Source: Hofstenia miamia
Taxonomy: Eukaryota; Xenacoelomorpha; Acoela
Assembly (NCBI GenBank): GCA_004352715.1
Contig: SCFE01000061.1
Coordinates: 236,398 to 300,397 of the forward strand
DNA: 64,000 bases
Reading direction: 5' to 3'
Shown here: positions 12,340 to 22,820 of the stretch, piece after piece
How the letters are laid out: every line of letters starts with the position of its first letter
How positions within the stretch are numbered: position 1 is the stretch's first letter
Made by a program: the position numbers and the translations under genes
The notes under the pieces: generated by a model
Told to the model about the DNA's origin: nothing
What the model saw: only the letters and a program-made list of their open reading frames with translations
The model's database searches: none

Positions 12340-14091
12340 CAGTACCGGCTTTAAGGGAAGGGGGCAAGGAGGAGGGGGCGAATGCCATAGGCCCCGCACT
12401 AAACCATTAATAGAGAAAAGTTATTAGAAAATTTAAGAAAAAGAAAATTAAATCTTCCACAATTTGAATTCAACAATTATATTGTTATTTGTATTTGAAC
12501 TAGAGCCGATGAACTGGGCGCCGCCGCCGATGATTTCCATCGGCATACAACGTTCATATTGTGATTTAATTTAAGTAGGACTTTTCATAACAGAATATTA
12601 TGAGAGTGACGTGACTGACTGAAAAAATTGATATACACAAAAATGTTAGGTTTATATAGGCCTATATACACACCGTAACTGTAGCTTCATGCATGTGCAC
12701 TCGGTGAGTGGGCCTGGAAGATACGGTATAAGTCTATTCAGGCAATTTTTTAATCAAATTTAATCATTTTTAGCATACGTGGTATACGCCGGCGGCACCG
12801 CCGTCGCCGATGGATTTATTATCGGCGTCGGGCTCTAATTTGAACAGTAAGGTACATCCATTAATATCCACACTATGATTTACAACAAATAAGGCTCTTT
12901 CCATTTTAAGGTTATAATTAAAAGATATTTGTGATCCACTATATACACAGAATGATAAATTAGTTTGTAACTGGTATCAATTCAGAGCATGAAATTTTAT
13001 AGAAAATTTTAGTAAAAAAGCAAGAAAAAAGTATTCAAATAAATATTTCCTAAATAAATATGTTTTAATTCAATTAGTTTCCAAAATACAAGGAAAATTT
13101 GATATATATAACTTTAGAGAAATACAATATAGTATTTGTTCTATCCTGTTGCTATATCATTTCTTTTTATGTGTAGCACATTTTTGCAGTTGCTTCAATC
13201 GTTCTTGCAATTTAAGATTTGATTTGTTGACAAAATATACAGAACTTTATTAAGCATATACTAAGCTTGACAAGTAGAAATTATATAGTTACATACATAT
13301 TATATCATATTGGTTTACGATATTTTTAATATAATTTTTTAATTTCTACATTATTTTATATTTCATTGAAATATTAAAAATAAAAATACTAATAACAATA
13401 ATTGTATTATTATATGCAGTGGTAAGAAACGAACTGCAATTATTTCATTAATTATTAAAACACAGGATGTAATAAAACTTAGCTTTGAAATTCAGAGCAT
13501 TTATTGCATACATAAAGCATACCCAAGGAACTGATAGCAAAAAAATCTTTAAAGTTCCAATAATTCTCTTGCTTCATATACTTTAAAGTTCTTAAAATAG
13601 TCTTTCCCTTTAAAGTAACGAAAAAATACTTGAAAGTATTAGATGGGTTTTCAAAACAGTGATCTACTTTATAGTGACTTAAAGATACTTTAAAATTTAA
13701 TGTTGCTCTCCAAACCTGTAATTTTTTAAAGTTGCTTAAAGATATGTTAAGATATTAAATGAAGTCTAAAAATCTAAAATTCTCTTTAGAATGCTTAATA
13801 TGTTTGTAATATTCTAAAGACTGCAACGTATAAACTTACGGAAACTGCTTTTTTGGATTTAGAACGGATATCTTAAACTGTTGGGATATGAAATTATATA
13901 CAATTATCTATAATTATATTATCGAGCAAAAATGATGTAATTATATATATTTTGCAAGATATACATTTTCTCAACAAATAGCATATGGGCGAAACCCAAA
14001 TTACTATAACAGACGTTGTTGTCATTACTTTTTCAGTTTACTTATAGGTCATATTTTGCCCCGGGCGCCGCGTAGGCTAAGGCCGGCACTA
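12340..14091. mobile_element. hAT-type element (1.75 kb, with nested insertion)
   Basis: The ends are CAGTACCGGCTTTAAGGG and, inverted, TAGTGCCGGCCTTAGCCTAC. The flanking 8-mers are TGCGGTAA (12332-12339) and TGCGGTAG (14092-14099), a 7/8 match. Without the nested element at 12501-12837 it is about 1.4 kb. The interior has no intact transposase. It does carry many CTTTAAAG-like words between 13540 and 13760. Confidence 0.8.
12501..12837. mobile_element. hAT-type MITE nested in a larger element (337 bp)
   Basis: It starts TAGAGCCGATGAAC and ends CGGCGTCGGGCTCTA, with perfect 8-bp flanking duplications ATTTGAAC at 12493-12500 and 12838-12845. The subterminal regions are unusually GC-rich (GGGCGCCGCCGCCGATGATT on the left, GCCGGCGGCACCGCCGTCGC on the right) and roughly complementary. 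Since it interrupts the 12340-14091 element, it inserted later. Confidence 0.9.
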
Positions 14092-14216
14092 TGCGGTAGA
14101 TAAAAATGTATACATGTATGTACTTATCAGTCAAAAAGCAAATTTCAGTGTCGTCCCTTACGTGAAAGAAACTAAACAATTCTTACAGGTCATGAAAGCA
14201 CAAAATCGCTATTTAA

Positions 14217-14989
14217 CCTTAAAGTTGCATAACCAGAGTCAAATTGACCCTGTCCTATAGTGATTGAGCTGTTGTGGAAACACCGTCGTATTTTACCTGT
14301 CAGCTCGTGACAATTCAAACATCAAAGCAATTTAATGGTTTGATTTATCCAACTGGGTCAATTGATCCTGGTCATACCTATCTAAATACAAATGTACACA
14401 TTAATCATGTATATGCTTTAATTCACAAGAGTTTTCTCTGAAGTGCTGTTATCCATTTCTTCTAGACATAATAATGACAGGATGGATGACGAAACGGAAA
14501 ACCCGAAATTATAATAGACAAAGGATTCCATTGATTCAGGTGATCAGTTGTGTCACTGCTACGTTGTACAGAAACACACTAAGTAATGACCATTAGCTTA
14601 TTCTTAATTCAGCTAGAATCAAAGGATTTGTATTGTGTTGAAATCGGTTCTTTCATTTAAAAGACTTGGACTTCAGCTGCTCCAGTTCGTTTATTTATAA
14701 GAACTGTTCTCAACAGACATGGTCGATAATAAAATTCCTCTCTGTCATGGTCATCATCTTCAATCATTTGAAGAAAACAAAAGCGTTGCTATCCTTGTCC
14801 CTATTATGCTAACAGGAAGGCAAGGAACAGGGTGTAAATTGTAAAGAGCCAATCTGTAATACTTATATACATATTGATTTGCTTACTGACAACTTGACTA
14901 CCTTGTAAATTTAGGTGTACTTAATTGGTTTATTAACAGTAGGGTCGAATTGAACCTGATTATGCAAAAGTATCAGAAAAAGCTTATAT
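14217..14989. mobile_element. piggyBac-like non-autonomous element
   Basis: TTAA (14213-14216) precedes CCTTAAAGTTGCATAACC and then GAGTCAAATTGACCCTG. The complement of the right end reads TTTTGCATAATCAGGTTCAA and then TTCGACCCTACTG, matching the left end in the same order. A third related motif, GGGTCAATTGATCC, lies at about 14355. TTAA occurs again at 14990-14993. TTAA targets and GGGTCAATTTGACCC-like subterminal repeats are typical of piggyBac-family elements. The outermost right bases are degenerate, so that boundary is uncertain. No transposase frame is visible. Confidence 0.45.
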
Positions 14990-15204
14990 TTAAGAGCTAA
15001 CCAGATGTGTTGATAGTTTTTTCGTGACTTGGCTGCCGTCAAAATGAGTTTCTCTATGCAATGTTATTGTTAATAAATTCCAGTTATTAAGTTTCTCACG
15101 GGCTTTCAAAGCGAACCACCTGAGACCCATTGAAATATAGTAAAAGCGATGAATAACATCGCTTCCTCTATTCAGACTGTTCAAAAATGATACAATGCCA
15201 TATT

Positions 15205-15391
15205 ACAAGGCAGCGATGATATCCAGGATGCTCAGCGATCAGGAAGAGCTATTTCTGCCTTACCCGTTGAGAATATGGAGAGGATACAGGAAATTCTCGC
15301 TGAAATTTTAAAAACATTGAACTGTATTTAGACCCTGCATAAAGCAAGAAAAGGTATTGTGTATCGAGATGGCACTGTTAAGAGCATCTAA
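15205..15391 (+). pseudogene. Mariner transposase N-terminal relic
   Basis: The plus-strand frame reads GSDDIQDAQRSGRAISALPV followed by ENMERIQEILAEIL. This matches the junction after the first helix-turn-helix of mariner transposases (D.ERSGRP....ENI..V..IV). An in-frame TAG follows NCI, and the frame continues THKARKGI-like before a second stop. Only about 60 residues are recognisable, with no catalytic domain. It is a different, more diverged copy than the one at 10017, and it sits 30 bp from exon 2 of the secreted-protein gene on the other strand. Confidence 0.55.
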
Positions 15392-15421
15392 TAAATAAAC
15401 AAATTTGAAGAAGTTACTTAC

Positions 15422-15568
15422 AAAGATCGCCAATTTCAGAATTCTTTAAGCCATTTGCGATATTGTTTACAGTCAATTGAGCAGCTGTACAGCAATAACC
15501 AAGGCCAGCAAAGTTTGTACAGCAACTTTGTTTATCGTCATCGCAGACCATGCACAAGAAGTTAAATG
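15422..15568 (-). CDS. Secreted cysteine-rich protein, exon 2
   Basis: This internal exon lies between a TATTTAG acceptor (15569-15575) and a GTAAGT donor (15421-15416). It gives two bases to the codon begun by exon 1 (G|CA, Ala18), 48 full codons, then one base of Phe67, so it is a symmetric phase 1-1 exon of 147 bp. It encodes FNFLCMVCDDDKQSCCTNFA onward, with cysteines at residues 23, 26, 33-34 and 43-44 (C-x2-C-x6-CC-x8-CC). A cysteine-free helix-like tail follows (QLTVNNIANGLKNSEIGDL). The CCTN and YCC motifs recur in exon 3, suggesting that the two modules arose by exon duplication. A symmetric phase would allow such duplication without a frameshift. The family is unknown. Confidence 0.8.
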
Positions 15569-15815
15569 CTAAATAGAGGATATTAATATATATATAAAGA
15601 AAATCATGAGACAGCAGTTTCAAAAATATTGAAATAGTAATTTATTATATATATGTTTACGATTTGGTCATTAACATGCGTTGCCAAACGTCCTGATTTT
15701 GCAGGGCATTTCCTGCTTTTTATGATTTCGTTCTGTAGCTTCAAGCATCAATTTGGGACGCATAAATATCTTGATTTATGCAAATATCAAGTAATTAATT
15801 TAAATTTTGCATTTT

Positions 15816-15821
<6 letters not shown>

Positions 15822-15853
<32 letters not shown>
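15822..15853. repeat. (TA)n microsatellite
   Basis: An uninterrupted alternating TA run abuts the left end of the element beginning at 15853. The matching run at 18617-18650 flanks its right end. Confidence 0.95.
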
Positions 15854-15856
<3 letters not shown>

Positions 15857-18612
15857 GGTGGCCCTCATTTGTAAATTTCCGAAAGTTGTGCCTCTGAACC
15901 TTTGAAGTGCTTCCATTTCACTAAAAAATTATGAGTGTAAAATCTTGAACTATTTAAAATGGATTTAGAGGTAGCGCAAACTCATTAATCTTTTCCAGTA
16001 TTACGGAAATATACTATTTTTGTTAAAACAGTTGATTGTGACATAACACAACTAGTTTTAGGCATCTCATTAGCACTTAGCATACAAATCACATGGAATT
16101 GTAATTGAAGACAAATATATCGATGCCTACATTAATAATGACTCTGCAGGCCCGTAGCCACGGGGGATTAGGAGGGGTCGAATCCCCCCGCAAGGTCACG
16201 CAACTCCTCCTAGACAACAGCATGTAAAAATAAAATTTGTTAATTGTTGTAACATGGCTCCTAATAATGCAATTCTAAGGTCTATTTTCTCTATATTTTC
16301 AAAAAATTTCTGTGGGGCTTTACCCCGCCTTTGGTCACTTACTTGACCACTATACTAGATGACACCACAAGTTAGAAAACCCATGTACGAAATGAATGCA
16401 ACAAAAATAAAATGGTGTACAGACTTAGTAAAATTTTAGTTTGTTATAAAGAAAGTCGAAATTCCCATCAAACCCTCCTGTGACTCTGCATCCTTTCAGA
16501 ATTCAGAAGTTTTGCATCCATATTTATATTAATGTTTATAAAATATTTTTGAAAATGTACATTAATTAATACTTAAATGTTTTTTTATGTAGGCGAATTT
16601 ATATATTTGTCACATTTTTAGAAGAACAGAATATTCGAAATGATGAATTTCCATTCAAATTACTTCCTAATTACGTTATCAGATCGTATTAAAGAGGCAA
16701 GAACTACCCCTGATAAGCAAGCACTTTGTCTCAAGATCACAAAGGTTTGCAAAAAAATTTCAAATAGCACCAATTTCTGGAATTCTCCGGTCAATTGCTG
16801 GAATTCCATCTAATCGTATCCAGGACGCCATCAGGAAGATTGAGAATCTATTTTTGTAATTGACTTAAAGAGCAGTAATGAAAAGAAGCAGTATTTTAGA
16901 AAAGGTTCAATTTCAATGTGGTGAACAGCAGAACACCAGTGAAATCATTATCAGAAGTTAATTTTTTGTGGGTTGAATCACCTCATGCCAAGAAAAACTT
17001 TTAACATTTGGCCCTAAGCTCATACATCAAACATGATGGATGCTGAAATCTAAACACAGATCTTCAAATTTGGCTATTCAACCTTGAAATCACGAATGTG
17101 AACGGATTACGAGATATCGACAACTGTTTCAGCAAAGGTTGATACTAAGGTTTAATTCTGGACTCTACTTGCTCAACGCAGGGCCATATTAAACCATAAG
17201 CTGACCAAACTGTTGCTTAGGGCCCCCAAGTTATAGTAAATTTTATAAATTTTTGCATGAACTTTTGATACACCATTTCCATTTTCTTTGGCTGAGAACA
17301 CAAATTTCTTTGTAAATTCATTTTAAATGTGCACGTTATGCTGTGTAAATCTATTCTATTCAAATCGAAAAATGCAATTCACATTTTGCCGCGTTATATT
17401 AATGAACTTTACATTGCATTTATATTTTTATTATATATGTATCAAACATTGTAAAGAAAATTGCAAGAATTCTCCACGAGAACTTTAAAAGAGAATTCTT
17501 GAATTCGCACTTTATTCCCCAATGTCATAGTTGCTTTGAGGATATATCTCATGTTACCTATCTCGGTATGTGAAGGCAATAGCTATTATATCGGTATTTT
17601 AAATATAGTTTTAGTTTGTTTAGTTTAATATATGGCCCATATTTAAGAGTCGGAAACATACACTGAGCTAAAAATTTATCTTGTTTAGTCGCATACATCA
17701 AAAAACAGCCGATTATGAAATAGGCAATTTTATTTAAAACTGAATTAACAATAAATTGAAATAAACATTTACTGGTATTACATTACATGTATACTTACTA
17801 AGTTACTTCATTGAATATCACAATAACCACGTAGTCAGCTGGAGATAACAAAAGCCCTGTCATGCCAAAGTCCTCTAGGCTGTATATGTATTGCCCTGTT
17901 TAATCAGCAGCTTAGGGCTTCCCGACTTCATAATCAGGCTCTGGCTCAACAAGCAGCTAGACACGATTTAATACTACTTCAGTTGCGTCAAATCCAAGTA
18001 GCTAGATTGTGTAAGAATTTAGGCAATTTGATTTATCTTTCAGATGAACTGATTTTTCTTAGTTTGCTGTATTGTGACTTAAATTAAAAAGTAAAAATTC
18101 TCAACATTTCAAAGAATATTGAAAGAGATGAAACACTGAAATGAGGTCAGGCTGATAGGACCAACAATAAGGCAAAGTGTCTGTTGTTTTCCAGAAACAG
18201 TAGAAGGTTGTTTGGGAGTGGGTGCATTTGATAGCTTTCTTGAAACCTATCCAGAAGACTGAAATGAAAGTGGCACCTTCAAAACCGCTCAAACAGTTAT
18301 AGGCTCACTAGCGGATGCCAAGGAATTGTGTGTTTGATTCAGCAAATAAAGCAATTCTATTACTTAATAATGAAGTATAATTCGCAGTATGATTTAGGGA
18401 TTGTAGAAAAAAGCCAGAAAAATAAACAGCTATTCTGTTTTTGTGGCGATTGTATTGATACATTATTTTCTATGTCATGTATTTAGCCATATTAGGCCAA
18501 ATTTAACAGCGTTCACCACCTCTAACAGATATATCAGATTGCCAAAAACTTGAGTAAAAGTTTCTAATGCAAAAATCAAAATTTTAAATGTTTTTCTTAC
18601 TTAAGGGCCACC

Positions 18613-18616
<4 letters not shown>
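15853..18616. mobile_element. TIR element inserted in a (TA)n tract (2.76 kb)
   Basis: The termini are perfect 13-bp inverted repeats, TTAGGGTGGCCCT and AGGGCCACCCTAA, directly bordered by TA runs on both sides. This fits a TA-targeting DNA transposon that inserted in a microsatellite. The interior has only decayed frames (for example near 16700 and 18110-18300) and two unpaired transposon-like ends: GCAGGCCCGTAGCCACGGGG at 16148 and GCAGGGCCATATTAAACC at 17179. The superfamily is uncertain; AGGGTGxCCC-type ends are common in mariner-like elements. Confidence 0.7.

Positions 18617-18650
<34 letters not shown>
18617..18650. repeat. (TA)n microsatellite
   Basis: Alternating TA run on the right border of the 15853-18616 element. 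Confidence 0.95.
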
Positions 18651-18651
<1 letters not shown>

Positions 18652-20279
18652 CCTAATTTTACTTTTGCTATTTAATTACCCTATTTCTGAGACAATCAAG
18701 AAACAAATGGCATGTGATGAAATGCTTTTATTCCTTTCAAACGATATTTTTTCTATTAATCGAATTTTTAATTAAAATTTAAGGCGGACGTGAAATACAA
18801 TGACATTGGCGTTGCATTATACATTGGAAAATAGCAAAATTGATTTTTAAAAAATAATTCAAAGGAATTATCACTACAATTGCGGCGGAAAAACAACCGC
18901 ACTGCATGAAATTAAAGAACCTATAAATTTAAAATATTATGGAAGATTCGTCCTAATACACATTTTTATATCAAGTGGAGGTGCTTCTGGATCTGATTGA
19001 AAGTGCAACCATCGAAGATTTCTAGCAGTAACATCCTTAGTAACTGTCCACATGGAAGGTATTTATGATAATAAATTGCGTAAATATCATAAAATATTGA
19101 AAACTTGATCTATTTCGGGATTGTCAAATCTCTTAGGCGTTGGAGGGTGTGATGATTTTATCACTACATATAAACGTCTAGGAAGAAAGGGTAAGTAAAA
19201 TTAATACGTTTAACAGCATAAACATGATCTGTTAGGAATTTAACAAAAACGGATTCTTTTGGTATTCGTTGTTCATTATATTGTAACAGGCACGAACCAC
19301 GAAAATGCTTTAACATCCATCTGAATGGAAAAAAATTGGTAAAATGATTCCAAAGCTTTTGGAATCTCATTAGTTTTAAAATTTAAAGCTAAACTAATGG
19401 AAAATTTTGGCAAAACCTAGTTCCGCACTTTGGTATTCATTTAGACTAACAAAATTCACAAACTCTCAAAATACTTAAAGAAGTGATGTTATAGTACAAA
19501 TAAAATTAAGGCCTGCAAAAGGGTACTCATTCAAAAACCCACTTCTTAAACACTTAAGAAAATGTCTAGGTGAAGCGCCACCAAGGGGGATTTCGAAAAT
19601 GTCTTTTCATTGTTGTCAAGCAAATTTGGTGAAAATAGAATAGTTTTAAAGAAAAAAAGTATCAAAGAATATTAAAGAATTTATTTATTATCGTTAAAAT
19701 ATATTTTATATTTTTCTTGAATTTCATTGATCGAAATTTGGCCGACGTAGGAAATAAAAGATGGACTTCAACCGATGTCCGACCGTTTCTTCAAATTTTG
19801 CTTTATATGTTTTAAACATGCAATTTATCAAAATATGTAAAAATATGTAAAATAGGTAATTCTTCACTGTTAAAGTAACATGATTGTAAAAATTAGTTTC
19901 ATAAAATTATCGTCCTTGAAATTATTCTGTAAATTTCCGTTAGTTTCTGTTACTTTGTTTCCTTGTGGTTTCAAAAGTTCTTACTACTCTTAAAATATAC
20001 TACGATAAAATAAATTTGATTTAACTCAATGTTTTAACTCTTACAACAGCGGGTAAAAAATTGTACCGGTTTCCGAAAAAAAATATTCGTTGGACAGCAA
20101 TATAACAAAATTGGATGATCAATAAACAAAACAATTACATTAATGTCCTCATTTAGTGGATTGGAAATTATATTTAGTTTAGAATTACACTAACATTATT
20201 ATTGGCAAATAAGGTTTCTCAAAAATAGTACTACTAAAGATTTCTATGAATCTGATTCGAATACTACGTTAAAATGCAG
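18651..20279. other. AT-rich stretch without recognisable gene
   Basis: Only short frames without motifs or splice context are present, and no paired inverted ends were seen. Confidence 0.4.
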
Positions 20280-20281
20280 TA

Positions 20282-20841
20282 CAGTCAAGCCTCAATTTAG
20301 TATACAAATTTGGGACCAATAAACCAAGGGCCCTATTATGAGTATTACTCTATTTCAAAGAAAAAAATTCAAAATTGTTTCGAATAATCTTTATTGAGAT
20401 GAAATATATTCAACAAAGATGCTGTTTCAAAGTTTTTGAGTGAATTCAACAATGTTGCAAAGATTTATCAATTAGTTTGACTTCAATTTGATTTCCATCT
20501 TAAGAATTGAATTGCAATTTTTCTAGTGTTACGTATGCCTGCTTGTTTGTTATTTGTAGTATTTCATCAATATTGCTTTCACTTTGTCATTTCCTTCGAC
20601 ACCATCATAGTATACCTCATCAATTCCTTCAAGGTCACTGTTGATTGAGGTGGCGGCTTGATAATATAGAGTCCTGCTTTTACAATAACCATGTTGAAAT
20701 TGACCAATTAAGTCAGTTGGATTTTCTTTAGTGCGTAATTTTGAATGATTCCGCAAGTCTGCACTGTATGACTTATAAATTGAACTACCCTATTTTGAGT
20801 ATTACGCTATTCTGATGGCATACCGAACTGGGGCTTGGCTG
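20282..20841. mobile_element. pogo/Tc1-like MITE (560 bp)
   Basis: The left end CAGTCAAGCCTCAATTTAGT and the complement of the right end, CAGCCAAGCCCCAGTTCGGT, match at most positions. TA flanks both sides (20280-20281, 20842-20843). CAGTCAAGCC-type ends with a TA target are typical of pogo-like members of Tc1/mariner. A 23-bp word beginning CCCTATT-TGAGTATTAC occurs near both ends in direct orientation (about 20330 and 20788). A 68-codon minus-strand frame at 20550-20756 has an acidic segment (DLEGIDEVYYDGVEGNDKVK) and could be a transposase tail; this is unproven. Confidence 0.7.
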
Positions 20842-20843
20842 TA

Positions 20844-21706
20844 CTACTATCTTTTTAAGGATTTATAGGAGAAAATAACGATAAAAATATCTTGTTGGCT
20901 AATAAATTCTTGCCATTAAAAAACTAAAAAGTAATTTCTTGAAGGATGCAGCAAAATATGCGATTCATAAAAAGATTTCTAAAATGATAATTCTCTTGCT
21001 AATGCACTACATTTAAAGGTTCGTAGTTAATACAGGAAATCTATTTTTCAAATTCATAGTATATCGTTGTTTTCTAAAAGAGTAGCTTGTGCCAATGTGA
21101 CTTTTCGCAAATTGGTAAAGAAAAACCCACAGCATTTCCGAATAAATATACTAGAGTTCCTTGCCCCCCCCCTCCCAGACTTNCCCCCCCCCCCCAGACT
21201 TATCCATGATGGATCTGAAAGGGATCTAGGTTTTTAAATGCGATGCATTGATCTCGGGGATGAATTTAAAAAAATAATCTTATGAAACATAACTACAACT
21301 TGAAACTATCCTAGCTGTACATTTGAATGTGTGAATACCAGATCGCGATCTGCGCTCTCCGAGTGTTTCTCTATTTGAATTTATTTCAAAAAACCATTTT
21401 TTGTTATAGTCGTAAAAGAGTTAAAATGTTTAAAACTGAACATATTTTTTAATTTCTAACTGATTATAGCTGCATTTATTTCATTCACAAATGAAATCAA
21501 TATAAAATATCTCAAATTTCAAAGTAATCGTTTATTATTTATGTGGCATTAGATATCATAATAGCTTTAAATTAAAAGCACTGAGAATTCTATTCAATTG
21601 TCCAATCGAGACTTTATTCTTACGAGGAAAATAAATATTTCGGACAGTCGCCCATAAAATGCTTATTACCATCATTTATTGAAAGTCAATTATTTATATC
21701 TAACTA
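20844..21706. other. AT-rich stretch with a poly-C duplication
   Basis: No gene is visible. Positions 21164-21201 carry two C-runs, each followed by CAGACTT, with an ambiguous base at 21183. This is probably slippage or a sequencing ambiguity. Confidence 0.4.
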
Positions 21707-22353
21707 CAGCATTTGCCAAGAAAAATATCCCAATAGAGCACAAAGTGATCCATGTAGTGTTTAGGAGATTCCAATAAAGCACAAAAAAGATCCCAATCGT
21801 GCAAATAAATATCCAACATGTATCATTATAAAAAACACTATATACATTGAACAGATAATCAAATTGGCAATTTTTGAGGAGGACTTCGGTAAATAAGGTG
21901 TGCAGAATTTTGTGCAAATGAAACATGCACAACGAAAAATGTGTTTTCCAGCAGCTGGTGCACCTAAGAACAAGCGGTATGAAAGTATATGTAAAGTATG
22001 AATACATGTACAGTAGTTATCTATGGTTTATTAGTCTCAGGTTCAAAAAAAATTGCACTCATTATCAATCTTAATTTATAAAGTGTCTTTGATTTGTATT
22101 TGTTACAAAAACAGTGAGATTTGAAGAAAAATATAATGAAAGTGTTACAGTTTTGTTGCCTGCCAAATATTTAAACTATTGTACTCAACGTATCGCCTTC
22201 AAAATTAAAATATAGACAATTCAGATGAAGGGCTCCAACTTTTGCCGATAAACTTGTGTTAAAAAATTTAAAATTTAAAACTGTTTATAACAACAATGTA
22301 TTCACTTTTGTATAATACGTTTAAAAACGATAGAACAATAATTCTCATCTTAG

Positions 22354-22370
22354 TATATATATATATATAT
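22354..22370. repeat. (TA)n microsatellite
   Basis: Short TA run ending at an ambiguous base inside the 21707-22818 element. Confidence 0.9.
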
Positions 22371-22581
22371 NATAATTTTGGGCAGGACTTTAATATAATT
22401 TAAATAAAATCTGCGAGGTCACTTTACGAACGCAACACAATCAGTCGTGCACAATAGTGCCTTATACATTGCAACGGATATAAAATTAGGAGGCCTGACT
22501 GCTGATGTGGATCAACGTAGCTTTGATATAGTTCTGCTTCAAGAATAAAGTCATTTCTCAGTGCAACAATCTTAAATATTT

Positions 22582-22584
<3 letters not shown>

Positions 22585-22614
<30 letters not shown>
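22585..22614. repeat. (TA)n microsatellite
   Basis: Second TA run inside the 21707-22818 element. Confidence 0.9.
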
Positions 22615-22620
<6 letters not shown>

Positions 22621-22820
22621 TGGTCAAGTTCAGTTCAAATAATTTTATCGTATATTTGTTTGTATTAATTGGATGATTAATTGCATTACTCGGATTTTTT
22701 CATTCCCAATTCTGATTTTTAAAAGCCTTAATTGGATCTTTCAATCTCAATATAGATTTCCTAATGCCATAATCGGATCTCTTTGTGCTCTATTGGGATA
22801 TTTTTTTGGCAAATACTGTA

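Larger units (their letters stand above)
8486..15421 (-). other. Intron 2 of the secreted-protein gene
   Basis: This 6.9-kb intron starts with GTAAGT at 15421-15416 and ends TTTTTAG at 8486. It contains a plus-strand coding relic (8794), a deleted mariner, hAT-type elements at 10814, 12340 and 12501, a piggyBac-like element and a second mariner relic. Both splice sites join phase-1 codons. Confidence 0.7.
21707..22818. mobile_element. Young TIR element with iterated termini (1.1 kb)
   Basis: The inverted ends are about 44 bp with four or five differences: CAGCATTTGCCAAGAAAAAT on the left, CAGTATTTGCCAAAAAAATA (complement) on the right, both continuing ATCCCAATAGAGCACAAAG. TA flanks both sides. 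Inward of the left end the word ATCCCAATAGAGCACAAA recurs in degenerate form about every 35 bp (near 21760, 21785, 21815). The right side has a similar series. The interior holds two (TA)n tracts, one with an ambiguous base at 22371. No transposase is encoded. Confidence 0.8.
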
